The notes under the pieces are model-generated. The model searched no databases and was not told the DNA's origin. It saw only the letters and a list, made by a program, of their open reading frames with translations. Of a stretch of DNA of 64,000 bases, positions 1-10,069 are shown one piece after another (position 1 is the stretch's first letter; every line of letters begins with the position of its first letter). Source of the stretch: Prunus persica (lineage: Eukaryota > Streptophyta > Magnoliopsida > Rosales > Rosaceae); contig NC_034014.1 of assembly GCF_000346465.2 (NCBI RefSeq), positions 7,131,079 to 7,195,078 on the forward strand. The letters run 5' to 3'. The translations under genes and the position numbers were made by a program.

Positions 1-129
1 CAAGAGCCTCTCTTCTGACAGGCTTCTTTGATACGCCATCTAATATTTTTTTAGTGTTAGCTATATATGTTTCTTTAAATTGTATACGCAAATAATTTAT
101 GTCTCAATTCTTTTCTTTTACCCTTTCAG

Positions 130-930
130 TTTTCATGTTGGGGCAGAACTGCTGAGACCTGATTCCTTGGGCGGCGACTCAATGCTGAAACATTTATGGC
201 ATCACCAAGATGCCATTTTGTGTTGTTCATTGAAGGTACAAGTGCAAAGCCGCTGACAAAGATGTTAAATATTTTATATCGACTCCCATTAGCATACGAA
301 TTCAGCGTGTCATCAGGTTCAATAATTTCTGGAGATCATAATCTGTGGAATTGTTGTTGGTTTTGCAGTCACTCCCGGTTTTCATCTTTGCAAACCAGGC
401 AGGGCTCGACATGCTCGAGACAACATTAGTTGCCCTTCAGGACATCTCGTTGGATAAGATTTTTGACGAGTGTGGACGCAAGACGTTGTGTGCTGACTTT
501 GCTAAACTTATGAATCAGGTGAGTTTTACATCAGAATTATCCGTATATTATTTCCTTCATCAAAATGTCTGGCTTTCTGTTTGTTGATTATGGATGCTTG
601 GAAATACTTTGTTTAAATGTTTGAGCTTTGAGTTTCTTGTAAGCCATCATATGCCATCTTCCATTTTACCTTCATTTTTTATTATCATAAATCAGCAAAG
701 TAATGTACACCTATGAAAAGCATGTGAACTTATTTGTCCAGAGAAATTTCTCTTTTAACCTTTTTATTTTCCTTTATTAGGGATTTGCTCACTTGCCAGC
801 TGGCATTTGCATGTCCACAATGGGGCGCCACGTGTCATATGAACAAGCCGTTGCATGGAAAGTACTTGCTGCAGAAGAGAACTCTGTTCACTGCCTTGCC
901 TTCTCCTTCATGAACTGGTCTTTTGTGTGA
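130..930 (+). CDS. REV: REVOLUTA-like class III HD-Zip transcription factor, C-terminal exons (5' part outside window)
   Basis: Three coding exons are visible: 130-235, 369-518 and 781-930 (TGA 928-930), separated by GT-AG introns. They encode the C-terminal MEKHLA domain of an HD-Zip III factor. Seen: HLWHHQDAILCCSLK, LPVFIFANQAGLDMLETTL, the segment STMGRHVSYEQAVAWKV, and the family ending CLAFSFMNWSFV. The FAHLPAGIC and STMGRHVSYEQA wording fits REV better than PHB/PHV or ATHB8/15. In this family the domain senses or modulates activity of a nuclear factor that sets adaxial polarity, meristem and vascular patterning. The homeodomain, leucine zipper, START domain and miR165/166 site lie left of the window. 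The first exon starts in codon phase 2 (one leading base), so the reading frame enters from outside. Identity is firm for the family and fairly firm for REV. Confidence 0.93.
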
Positions 931-1798
931 ACATTTTAATTATTCATCCATAACCACCTTTCTTCCACTTGATTATGGAAAAGAAGTTTGAGAAAAAGAA
1001 AAGGAGAAATGTGGAAATGGAAAAGAAAACCAAAAGTTTTGTAATATCTTTCTGTACCCCTGCCCCAGGTTTGCATCATATTAATTTAATTTAATTTTTA
1101 TTTCAAGCAACCAAAATTTCCAAATGTTCTGCATTTCTGTCCACCAAGCAAGAAACTATGTGGTTGTTGACGTGCATTTAAGTGGCGAAGGTACAAAAGA
1201 CCCACCGTTTTGTATTTAATTTCTTTCCCATGAACAGGTCTTGTAGTTCTAGTGGTAAAGAGTGTTTACCTTTTCACTCAAGTCCGAAGGTCCTAGATTC
1301 AATTCTCCCTTTGGCTTGTATAAAATAAGAAAAAAAGGTTTGAGTTCCAAAATAACCCAAGAAGATGTGGATAGGGAGGGAACGTGAGTGGTTAACTTTA
1401 GTTTTGAAGGGAGACTTTTGCTTCTTGTGGTTCAATGCGCTTGAGCTCACTTATTACCTATTTCATATGTTTCTTGTAGTGCAAGGATTTGTGTGTCCTC
1501 CAAATGATATGGCCACAGGCGCGCAATGTAGGTGTTGTGAGATTTTGTTTGTGTACTTTAGAGAGACAAATGAATAATATTATTCATTTATTTCATGTAC
1601 CTATTACCTATTTGATGAGACATAAAAAAAAAGAGTATTACATGTGTTTCTTTACAAGGGTACCAAACAATCTTGTTCATAAGAGAGATCTCATTGTGTG
1701 CGTTGAAAACTTGAAATAAGCATTCAACAAAATTAAATCATGCACAAATGCTAGTCTTTCACGGGATCTTTCGGGGTTCCCTAGCTATAGGTTCACTT
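931..1798. other. REV 3' UTR and downstream intergenic DNA
   Basis: The first 200-250 bases after the REV stop are probably its 3' UTR. Beyond that I see AT-rich DNA with a tRNA-derived SINE remnant (1238-1340) and no convincing gene. The short open frames at 1365-1719 have no domain or codon pattern I recognise. Confidence 0.5.
1238..1340 (+). repeat. tRNA-derived SINE remnant
   Basis: An A-box-like block (TAGTTCTAGTGGTAAAGAG, 1246-1264) is followed about 40 bases later by a B-box-like block (GGTCCTAGATTCAATTCTCC, from 1289) and a short A-rich tail near 1330. This is the pol III promoter layout of plant tRNA-derived SINEs. Target duplications are not clear, so it may be old or truncated. 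Confidence 0.55.
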
Positions 1799-2850
1799 AG
1801 AGCATTCACAACGGATTTCCTAAACCACCTCCTTAGATAAAATTTAGGGAGAGTGAGAAAATCCACCTCTAACCATGCTCCCTATCTAATTCCTAAAATA
1901 GGGAGACCTCTAGCAGCTCTTAAAGCTGTGGCAAGAGAAAGGGCTCTTAGTGGCTCCCTATAATTTAATGCTGCTTTATTTTATAAGTATTTTAAACTTT
2001 TAATTCATGCTAACTATTTCTAATTTCTCCCAAAAAATACTCTTCGAGCCTTTTCTACTTTGAGGGGGGAAGAAGCCATTGTTCTTCCCCCCTCTCCCCT
2101 CTTCGCTTGCTCTCTTCCTCCTTTCATCTCTGCCCCCATTTTCAGAGACAAAGGGTTTTCCCTATTTATCTTAGTTTTGTTATGATTTTCATCCAACAAT
2201 TAGTGGCGGCTGCGGCTCAACGTCGGATCTTCACCTGCATTTCGACGTCGGATCTCCACCACCATCTTTTTTACAATTTCTTTATGTTTGGAATAAGTTG
2301 CAGAGACTCTTTGGGTTCTCTGTGTTGTTTTCACCTCTCCTTTTGTGAGAGTTTTTCATCTCTCCTTTGTGAGAGCTTTTCATCTCTCCTTGGTGAGAGT
2401 TTTATTTGTATTGTTATGGCTTGGTTTTTTCAAGTTTTATCTCTTTTCTATTATTCTAAGTTTGCAATCTTAGTTGGGATGCCTATGCCACAGTTTCTTC
2501 GATCTTGCCTGATCGTTGGTGGAGACATACCTGATTTTCTTAATTTTGATATTAGACCACTCCGTTATTGTAATGGCCCTTTTGTGGCTAGTTTGTATTG
2601 GCCCTTTGTGGCTAGTGACTTTTTTTGCTGAATTATGAATGTAATCATAGAATTTCTCAAAAAAAAAAAAAAAAAAACTATTTCTAATTTTTTTAAAAAT
2701 ATAGATGGACCAATTAAAAAAGAGTAATAGCATTTATAAATCCCTAAACTAGAGAGTATGATTAGAGTTAATATTTCATGGCAAGCTCCTAAAAGAGTTT
2801 TTGTATGTTTTTAGCTAAATTCTGACTCAAAAATAGGGAGCATGATTGTA
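1799..2850. mobile_element. MITE-like repeat (degenerate right end) interrupted by a poly(A) insertion
   Basis: The left end TTAGAGCATTCACAACGG resembles the termini of the Tourist-like MITEs elsewhere in this window (GAGCATCnCC). Interior blocks with AAATTTAGGGAG and AAAATAGGGAG recur on both sides of the nested insertion at 2027-2675. The right end is eroded; AAAAATAGGGAGCATGATTG near 2828 may be its remnant. Boundaries are approximate. Confidence 0.45.
2027..2675 (+). mobile_element. Poly(A)-tailed retroinsertion (retrocopy or short LINE) with 15-bp target-site duplication
   Basis: The 15-mer AACTATTTCTAATTT occurs at 2012-2026 and again at 2676-2690. The second copy directly follows a run of about 18 A (from 2659). 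This is the signature of LINE-mediated insertion. The insert carries a long open frame (2107-2631) rich in F, C and S with no domain I recognise. It also has a threefold tandem repeat of about 22 bp (TCTCCTTTGTGAGAGCTTTT type, 2336-2400) and a duplicated GGCCCTTTGTGGCTAGT near the 3' end. It may be a processed copy of a non-coding or UTR-rich mRNA, or the 3' part of a LINE. No reverse transcriptase motif is visible. Confidence 0.8.
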
Positions 2851-3423
2851 ACTTGTTTTAAATACCAATTTTGAACACATTTTGTCACCAAATGCTATGT
2901 CAAATCTCACCAATTCAAGACAAAATGACTCTTTAGGCTAGGAAGGCTATCATGAAACAGGGGTTATTAGTTAAGAAGTTATTCTGATCTAATAAGGATG
3001 TTCAAATAAGAATCTGTTGTTTAACAATTAGATTAGTCGTGAACAACTGATATCAGAATTCTACTCAAATCACTTGAAATTGCCAAAAATAGAATGGAAA
3101 GACAGTAAAAGTATGCATGAGAAGTTAATGGCAAGACAATACAGATCTCTTCAAATTTCATGTAAATGTTTACCACAAACAGAACGGATTATCCAAACAA
3201 CTCAATCTCCTAGTTGACCACATAACTAACCAACCCACCTTCACAACCACAAATGTTGATGTTACAGCAACTATACACACAAAAATACAAGTTTCAAATT
3301 AAGCACATTGCAATACATGACAGGCAAGAAAAATCATGCAACACACAATTAGCTCGGGCAGTGTTTCATCACGGCCCATGTCTTCATTCTCTTCTCGAGA
3401 AATTTTCATTAATATACATGCAT

Positions 3424-4916
3424 TCATCGGGATGCCAGTGACCAGAAATTCAAGAGAAAAGATGGTAATGCGGTGAACCAGGATATGAAGGCCATGGCTG
3501 TAGCTGTTTCAAACTGTGCACAATGGTTGTGGGCACAGCTATCAAGATCATTGTCTATAAGAACTGTGATTCCTGCGGAAGCACAAGCTGCAGCAAACGT
3601 TAGAGTGGATGTGATCTGCAGCAGAAAATGGTAGATCGTTTCAGCCACAGCTCACAACTACATGCTCAAATATAAACTGTGCAGAATGCAAGCAAAAGGG
3701 AGGGAAAGTGTTGAAAACAACACCAATAACTGGAAGATCTAGAGCGAGTTAGGGGATTGCATTAAATAAATTTCAGCATTTATTATGCATGGTATCACTA
3801 CAGGAATGAACTTGATAAAGAGGATTTTCCTTAGAAGGGAAAGCTTTCCCTACCAAGTATGTTGGGGCTTCTAACTTTGGTTACAATGCTTCCATAATTA
3901 ATATATAAGGATTATTTTCCTTAGTTTGCAAAAAAAACATCCTATAGTGACATAGGAATAGGAAGTTAATGTCCACAAATCAAAGCAGGACCATGCTAAT
4001 TAGGCAAAGCACTTCCTACCACCCAGGTTACCATAAACACGCGGCTTGAACTAAGGATAGAGTGAAACCAGTTTTGTTCCCAAAACAAATGCAAAGTTGT
4101 CAGCCACTCCAGTTAGACTCAGAATCAGATCCATTATGCTTTTGCATTATCAGTGGTTAGCAATGAATTGGACAGCATCAATTAGATTCAATATTACTGA
4201 TTATAAAAAAAGGCTAACATCTTGTAAAGAGGGCTATAACTTTTTGGCCATTTATAAGTAAATTTGACAATGAGATCTTGATGAACACTAGAAAATGCTT
4301 CATTCTGAATGTAGACAGTAGAAACGAAACAAAAAAAAGCAAGACCCACATTCCCAAATGGTTGAAAACAATGAAATCTGCTAAAAATCATATCGAATTA
4401 CAACTAATCTTGATTATTACCCCATCACCAAGGGTGAAAAAGCACACAACTCGATGGTTCTGCAAAGTCCGCCTAACTAGAAGGGCATAAACGTCAACAA
4501 TGGCCAACGAGCAGCTCCACAAACACTGCAATCCAGCAGCTGCAACAAGGTAGCTGAAATGCACACATAACAGAAGAAGAAACCCAAAAGAAGAAAAACC
4601 CAACTGTTACCAACCATATTGAAATAAAAAAAAATTAAACCATCAAAAAGACAACAAATCTGAAAATAGCATATGGGTTGGTTGAATGTGGCGCGACCCA
4701 CCAAAAGGCTGTGACTGAGGGGAAATCAGAGGTGGTGGCCATGACTACAAGAGCGGCGGCGGAGAAGAAGAGCTGGGAGAGGCGCAAGGCAAGACCGCCG
4801 TGGGTGCCGGGCATGCCCGGAAGGTCCTTCATTCGGACCCGGAGCGGGTGGGGAACGGCGCCGTCTGTGGTGGGTACATCTTCAACTGGGTGAACCGATC
4901 CATGGCTCACGTTCAT
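3424..4916 (-). CDS. CASP-like protein, family 5 (CASPL5A-type)
   Basis: Three exons on the minus strand: 4916-4702, 4553-4421 and 3615-3424 (stop TGA at 3424-3426). Phases join exactly, with a split TG|C codon at the first junction, giving 179 aa. Recognisable family blocks are [20 protein letters not shown] (residues 29-48), [49 protein letters not shown] and [19 protein letters not shown]. Four hydrophobic segments match the MARVEL-like CASP fold. CASPs form membrane scaffolds in the plasma membrane; family 5 members are broadly expressed and less well understood. The ATG at 4914-4916 is chosen because the MNVSHxSVHPVED N-terminus is conserved in the family. The 3' UTR probably runs to about 3240. 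It is convergent with the REV gene. Confidence 0.93.
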
Positions 4917-6042
4917 TTCCTCCTGGGTCGGTCTTCAATTGTTCAGAACCATGAAACAGTCATTGATTAGTCAACGATCGTCTTGTGGGATCTGGTGGGA
5001 TGAGAGTAGAAACTTGTGGGTAAAGCAGCGTGGAAGGAAGATGGAGAAACTGGAGAGAGGAGATCAAATGGGTTTATTCATCTCAGGAGTTTTTGAGTTT
5101 GTGAGTGGTTTTGGGTTATGACATGACTGGTGGATCCATCCAATGAGATTTGGACATTTTCGCTGTTTTCCTTTTTGTAGTTGTTGTAGTTGTTGCTTCT
5201 TGTATTGTTTACTTCCTTCCTCTTTGGAATTGGTTCATCGGCTTAGGGTAGTCAAATAAAGATTTTGACAGTTTCATCACTAGTCTAGAGATGGGAAATA
5301 CTTCCCGTCTTACCCTGTGTGCTGGAATACTTTCCAAGTTCGAATTTCCATTCCAATGTCACACAAACAAAAAAACAAAAAACAAAAAATGAATTTACCA
5401 TACTCTACCTAGGTAGGCGATTCCACTTGAGGAAAGAATCTTTAAAATTTGGACAAATTATAAAAAAAATCCTCAAATTATAGGGTCATTTTTAAGTTCA
5501 TACTCAATTTTAGAGACATTTATGAGTACATACTCAAATTCCTGGAAACCCTACAAATTGCCCCATCCATTATTTAAACCGTTAGTGAATCTATTAAATG
5601 TTGATGTGGCAAATGTGAGACTCTTTTTTGATGATGTGGATTTCCAAGTGGACAAAAAATTAATAAAAAATTAATTTATTGTTTAAATTAATTCAAAATT
5701 TATAAAGCAAAAATAAAGAATTATAATCATAATAATTTGGAAAAACCTAGCAGCCACCCCTCCCCCACCCCCAAACCGAGCATCCCCCCACAGCTCCAAC
5801 GAGCGACACCTAAGCTCAGCCAAGCTTCAGTAATTCTCAGACAATGGTATGAAACCCATATTCCCCATATTCGAACCTTGAATTTTGGAGAAATTTTAGA
5901 CACCCAAGCTCAAAAACATTAACAATCAAATCAGACTGCAAGTGAAAGATGAACTTTTCGATTTCAATTTCCATTTTGAATTTTGAAATTTTTTGTTTTC
6001 CCAACAAACCAGAACAACAAACGCCATAGGCAATCCAAATAC
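4917..6042. other. Upstream region of CASPL gene and AT-rich intergenic DNA
   Basis: Positions 4917-5100 are probably the 5' UTR or promoter of the minus-strand CASPL gene. From 5400 to 5740 the sequence is AT-rich with no gene. Positions 5737-6042 precede the DnaJ-like pseudogene and may be part of the same copied segment; the open frame 5737-5922 is proline- and serine-rich, with no recognisable domain. Confidence 0.45.
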
Positions 6043-6380
6043 ATGGATCCAAATAGAGTGGAAGCTGAGCGCTTGCTCGGAATCGCTAAGAAGCTTCTAC
6101 ACAACCAAGATCTAAGCAGCTGTCGGGACTTTGCAATTCTGGCTTAGGAGATCGAGTAGCAATTGGACGACTCAGATCAGATCTTGGTCATCGTTGACGT
6201 GCTCTTGGCCGCCGACAAGTGCGTAAACAACCACCTCAACTGGTACACAGTTCTCTAGGTCGAAGCTCATGGAGGTTGGAGATGGTTATGGGTCTGGAGG
6301 AGAAATGACGCAATCGCCAAACGTCATCTTCATCGCCAAATTGCCGCAATCTTTATCGTCGAAGCCCATCTTCATCGCCA
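6043..6380 (+). pseudogene. DnaJ (DUF3444-type) N-terminal fragment with three in-frame TAG stops
   Basis: From the ATG at 6043 the frame reads MDPNRVEAERLLGIAKKLL, then CRDFAILA, SDQILVIVDVLLAADKC and NHLNWYTVL. This matches the N-terminus of large plant DnaJ proteins, where a helical region precedes the J domain and the 'DWYxIL' motif starts it. The frame is broken by TAG at codons 35 (6145-6147), 39 (6157-6159) and 72 (6256-6258). Family logic expects glutamine (CAG) at each, especially in the 'YxVLQVE' position. The J-domain HPD motif is absent because the homology fades soon after 6270. It is therefore a truncated, dead copy. The gene family call is firm; the exact parent is unknown. Confidence 0.75.
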
Positions 6381-6699
6381 AACCTAAAACTAGTTACTTG
6401 TTATTTTTTAATTGATTCTTAGTGTGTTAAAGTTTTCTAAGAATCAATTAGAAAATGATAAGTGCCTAGTTTTGGATTTTTCTCTCCAAATAGACTCTAT
6501 ATGAGTTTTTGTATAATATATCATGCTAAAATGAGCTTATTTATAAAACCTATTTTTCTTATAGTTGTCAATATATTTTTTCTCAAAATCAATATATATT
6601 TTTAATATAATATTTATGTGTTTAATTTCGTTTTATTGTAAATTTTTAATCATTTTATGCATTAGCATTTTAAAGGACTTTTCACAAATAGGTTCCTTC
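6381..6699. other. AT-rich intergenic DNA
   Basis: Very AT-rich with no gene or clear repeat. A short inverted repeat (AGAATCAATTAGAAAATGATAA-type arms with AATTGATTCTTAG) lies near 6408-6460. The fragment GAAGCCCATCTTCATCGCCAA-like wording just before it is repeated with 6323-6341. Confidence 0.35.
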
Positions 6700-6702
6700 T
6701 AA

Positions 6703-7043
6703 GAGCATCCACAGTTTGTGGGGGGGGGGGGGGGGGGGATTGTATTTTCGAGAGTGTAAATCCACTTTTACATCCCCTTTACACCTCCAGGGGATGTAAA
6801 TATGTTTTTTGCTCCAATGAAAAATGATGTAAATCTAAGATGTATAATTTGTTCTCTCTTTTCTCGGGTGGGTCCCACCTGCAAAAGATGTAAAAATAGA
6901 TGCAAATGTGCATTTTATTTTACATCTCCATGATGGTGATGTATGTTTACAACCCTTTACATCTTCCCATTGAAGATGATTCCTGTAATAAGGGGTGTAT
7001 ATTTAACATACCCCCCTTATACACCCTCCCATTATGGATGCTC
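6703..7043. mobile_element. Tourist-like MITE, copy 1 (TAA target duplication)
   Basis: The terminal inverted repeat GAGCATCCA... pairs with ...TGGATGCTC, flanked by TAA at 6700-6702 and 7044-7046. The element is 341 bp and non-coding. It has a repeated TGTAAA/TTTACA motif and a run of 19 G at 6720-6738. A three-base TWA duplication with GAGCA termini is typical of PIF/Harbinger-derived MITEs. Confidence 0.82.
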
Positions 7044-7095
7044 TAACATGCTCATAACCATTTGAAGCTTACGTCTTTAGTGGGGGTTACTATAA

Positions 7096-7355
7096 GAGCA
7101 TCACCAATGAGGGGTGTAAATTCGGAGGTGTAAAGCCACTTTTACATCCCTTTTACACCTTCTGGGGGTGTAAATACGTTTTTGCTCCAATGGGAAAAGA
7201 TGTAAATCTATGATGTATAATTGTTTTGTTTGTCTTAATTCATTTTTGTGTTAAATTTGTATTTTGTGTTTACTTTATAAAATTAATTTTTTTTTATATT
7301 AAGTTAATTTTAATTTTAACATACATCTCTTTATACACCCCCATTGGAGATGCTC
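7096..7355. mobile_element. Tourist-like MITE, copy 2 of the same family
   Basis: Termini GAGCATCACCAATGAGGGGT and CCCCATTGGAGATGCTC are inverted repeats flanked by TAA at 7093-7095 and 7356-7358. The interior (GTGTAAAnnCGGAGGTGTAAA, TTTTTGCTCCAATG, GATGTAAATCTATGATGTAT) closely matches the copy at 6703-7043, only about 50 bp away. At 260 bp it is a shorter sibling. Confidence 0.85.
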
Positions 7356-7439
7356 TAACCTACCGTGCAACCCACCGCATGTAACCATACATACCCAGTC
7401 GATGTAATTTGTAATAACCCTTTGTCGCGCCGCCTCACT

Positions 7440-7505
7440 CTTTCAATTCTCAGGCGAAGCCCACCTTCCGGTGATTCTTCGCTCGCCGCTGCCGCCGTTC
7501 TCAGG
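7440..7505 (+). other. Probable non-coding first exon (5' UTR) of the mL41 gene
   Basis: A GC-rich stretch containing CGAAGCCCACCTTCCGGTGA and GCCGCTGCCGCCGTTCTCAG ends in a strong donor (CTCAG|GTAAACTC, 7505/7506) about 1.06 kb before the ATG. A matching acceptor TTTTTAACAG|GCAATG lies at about 8456. A 5' UTR intron is common in plant ribosomal protein genes. No transcript evidence is available here. Confidence 0.5.
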
Positions 7506-8568
7506 TAAACTCATCGACCCTTTTTCAGTTCAGTAATTTTTTTTTGGTGGCGGAGCGCACAAACAAGCTGCCATGAAATTTATTGAATACTATTGTTTAC
7601 TCTGTGAATCTTTGAGGAAAAATGAGAAGGCTTTCATTAGCCTTAGCCAAAATCATGAACTGGGTCTAGCCCATAGGAAATAAAATGCTTGCAATTTCAT
7701 AGCTTTCTGCAAATTTCCCGGGGGAAACCAGAGTTTTCTGAATTGGCTCCAGGCCTGGTTAGAACTTTGAAAGTTAGCAGTAATTCAATGGGCCTTGTTT
7801 ACTTGCTTGTGGGAATGATGTAAATGTGTTTGTGAATTTTCCTGTTTGGGTGATACAAGTCATGGCAGGTCAGAGGGTTACATTAACTGTTACTGTAATT
7901 CTTCTAGCTAAAGTGAAATGTTTTCTATGCTCGGAAAAGAAAATTGTTGTGAAGGATGATAGTTTGTTATGTCATAGAAAAGCTATGTTACTAATATGCT
8001 CTTGTCGTAGGTTTCGAATCCTACTTGGGAATTCGGAATGAAAGGGTACGCTTTGACTGTTAAGAGTAGGTAACCCGTTCCATGTGTCTTTGTTTCGATT
8101 GCATTCTAGCTCATCATATCACATTCTGTTCTGCGATATTTGAGTGTCACTGTCAGTACCTCGGCTTAGGTCCGGGATAATCCTTTGTTCCACAGTCTGG
8201 GGCCAATTACAACTTTCCAATTAAGAATTTTCAGATGTACTAGCAAGTGTTAGATTTTAACATACATAGACTGTATAGACAATGAGGTATAATGCAACGT
8301 TTGAAGTATGAAAACTTGTTAAAGGTCGTTATGACCTGGTAATGTTGTCTTCAACCTTAATGAAAGTACTGTGAATCAATAATAAAACTTTGGCGTTTAT
8401 TGTCCTGAGATAAATTCTTGGTTTCACCTCTGTTTTCTTGGCCCTTTTTTAACAGGCAATGCTCCTCTCTCTTCAGCTGATTTCTTTGTTAGTTTTAGGG
8501 TACGCATTTATGGTTTCAAGCATGTTTGCTGATTAGTTTTAGTTTGATTTATTGTGAGAAGGAAGAAA

Positions 8569-9115
8569 ATGGCATTGGGACTAATACTAGGGCTAGGAAG
8601 GGCATTTCGTCGAAAGCGCACATCATCGCTTGACATTCTTTCCTCCAAACGTGCCCCAAGGGACTACTACAAGGGGAAGAATTGCAAGCCCATTGGTTTC
8701 CACACTAGAAAAGGTTTGCCTCATTTCCCTTTTTGCAAACTTGACAAGGTGCTCGTTCAATTTTTAAGGGTAAGAATTCTTACTTGACATGTTATCCAAA
8801 TTGCCCAAAACTTTTGCAGCTAAGTATGTCGTGCAGCAGGAGAAATTACCTAACTATGTAGTCCCTGATTTAACCGACTTCAAGGTGAACATGTTTCTAT
8901 TTTTTTTGGTTTCTTTTGTTGTATTTATCATTTATAGTTTTTATCTGTAAATGAGTGTTTCCAATTGGAAATTCATAGCTGAACTCTGCAGCTCTTACTT
9001 CAATACTCATGTAATTCTAAATTGCTTTTCCCCTTCTTGCTTGCAGCTCAAACCATATGTATCTCAGTGCCCAAGAGATGTCAAGACTAGTGAGTCTGCT
9101 GGATCAACTAAATAA
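8569..9115 (+). CDS. Mitochondrial large-subunit ribosomal protein mL41 (MRP-L27/L41 family)
   Basis: Three exons: 8569-8713, 8820-8884 and 9047-9115. They total 279 nt, 92 aa, ending TAA 9113-9115. Seen: GRAFRRKRTSSLDILSSKRA, PRDYYKGKNCKPIGFHTRKG, then KYVVQQEKLPNYVVPDLTDF and LKPYVSQCPRDVK. This is the plant form of the MRP-L27 domain family (mL41), a small basic protein of the mitochondrial large ribosomal subunit. Exon 1 ends in phase 1 (G|CT). The ATG at 8569 is chosen because MALGLILGLGRAFRRKR matches the family's usual short N-terminus; the upstream in-frame start at 8554 is not an ATG. The arginine-rich start acts as a presumed mitochondrial targeting sequence. Confidence 0.92.
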
Positions 9116-9414
9116 GCATACTGAGTGACAAGCATTTGATTTGTTTGTTTATTGTTTTAATCGTGAATTAGGTCAATATCTAGTTTGGCAGGTTCATGCC
9201 TTGGACTTGTTCAAATAATGAACCTTTCTTCTTGGTTGAAGCATTGGTTTATTTATTTTTCTGGTCGACTGCACCAGATTATTTATACGCAAGAAAAGGA
9301 GGCAGAAAATTGCCGTATAATATGTAATTGTAGCAAAAATTATGATTTGGTATTTGCTAAACAGGAAAATTAATTAAGGAACTAATGCCAAGGGCAAGTA
9401 GGTCTTAGAGCATC
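9116..9414 (+). other. mL41 3' UTR and spacer
   Basis: Non-coding, AT-rich; ends at the TTA duplication of the next MITE. Confidence 0.5.
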
Positions 9415-9417
9415 TCC

Positions 9418-9770
9418 AACCGATATGTCAAAAGTGCCACATAAACATTTAACGGCTAGAAATAACATCTCACATCAGTCCAACCGAATTGTCAAAGCTA
9501 ATGTGGAATGAAGGCTAGAGGTTCAGCCATTACTTTTGACATTCCAAAAGCAAGATGACAAATAAATATTTTATTATTTTTTTAAAGACAGTTGGTTGTT
9601 ATTTTCATTTTTTATTTTTTTCTTCTTTATCTTAAATGATTTGACTGTTACAATAATTATTTATTGGACAAATCGAGTGGAGTGTAAAACTGTGTAAATG
9701 TCAAATTGCCACATCAGCCATCATATTTAAATTTAATGTTTGGTATTTGACATCTCCCTTGGAGATGCTC
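9418..9770. mobile_element. Tourist-like MITE with TTA target duplication
   Basis: Termini GAGCATCTCCAACCGATATG and the complement of ...CATCTCCCTTGGAGATGCTC form an inverted repeat. TTA lies at 9415-9417 and 9771-9773. Subterminal TGTCAAA/TTTGACA extends the symmetry. The element is 353 bp, AT-rich and non-coding. Confidence 0.85.
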
Positions 9771-9773
9771 TTA

Positions 9774-10064
9774 CGAAATCTTTGGTTTAGTTTTTGGGTT
9801 CGACTCCTGGCACCAAAATATTTTAAAAAAAAGTTTGTTTTACTGTTTTATTTCTTGAGTTTTTCTATTTAAACTCCACATTTTTCTTTGTTTATTCCAA
9901 TACTTAAATCATTAAGCTCTTAAGTTTTATTATTGTGTAAAAAGACAAAAAAGGTCATCCAACTTAATACTTAACCCTAGTACATCTATACACACACCAC
10001 CCCCCTCCTCCCCCGCGGGCACACACTCCACCACTCTTCATATTAAATTTTTGAAAAACACAAA
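9774..10064. other. Intergenic, no gene seen
   Basis: A SINE-like fragment (GGGTTCGACTCCTGGCACC followed by A-rich DNA) lies at about 9796-9830. The rest is AT-rich, then C-rich near 10000. Confidence 0.4.
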
Positions 10065-10069
10065 CTCCT

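Noticed and set aside
2107..2631. 174-codon open frame as a gene
   Set aside because: It lies inside a poly(A)-tailed insertion, has internal tandem repeats and no recognisable domain.
8005..8032. tRNA-like T-arm (GTAGGTTTCGAATCCTAC)
   Set aside because: The loop is one base too long and no matching acceptor or anticodon arms are found; it lies in the mL41 leader intron.
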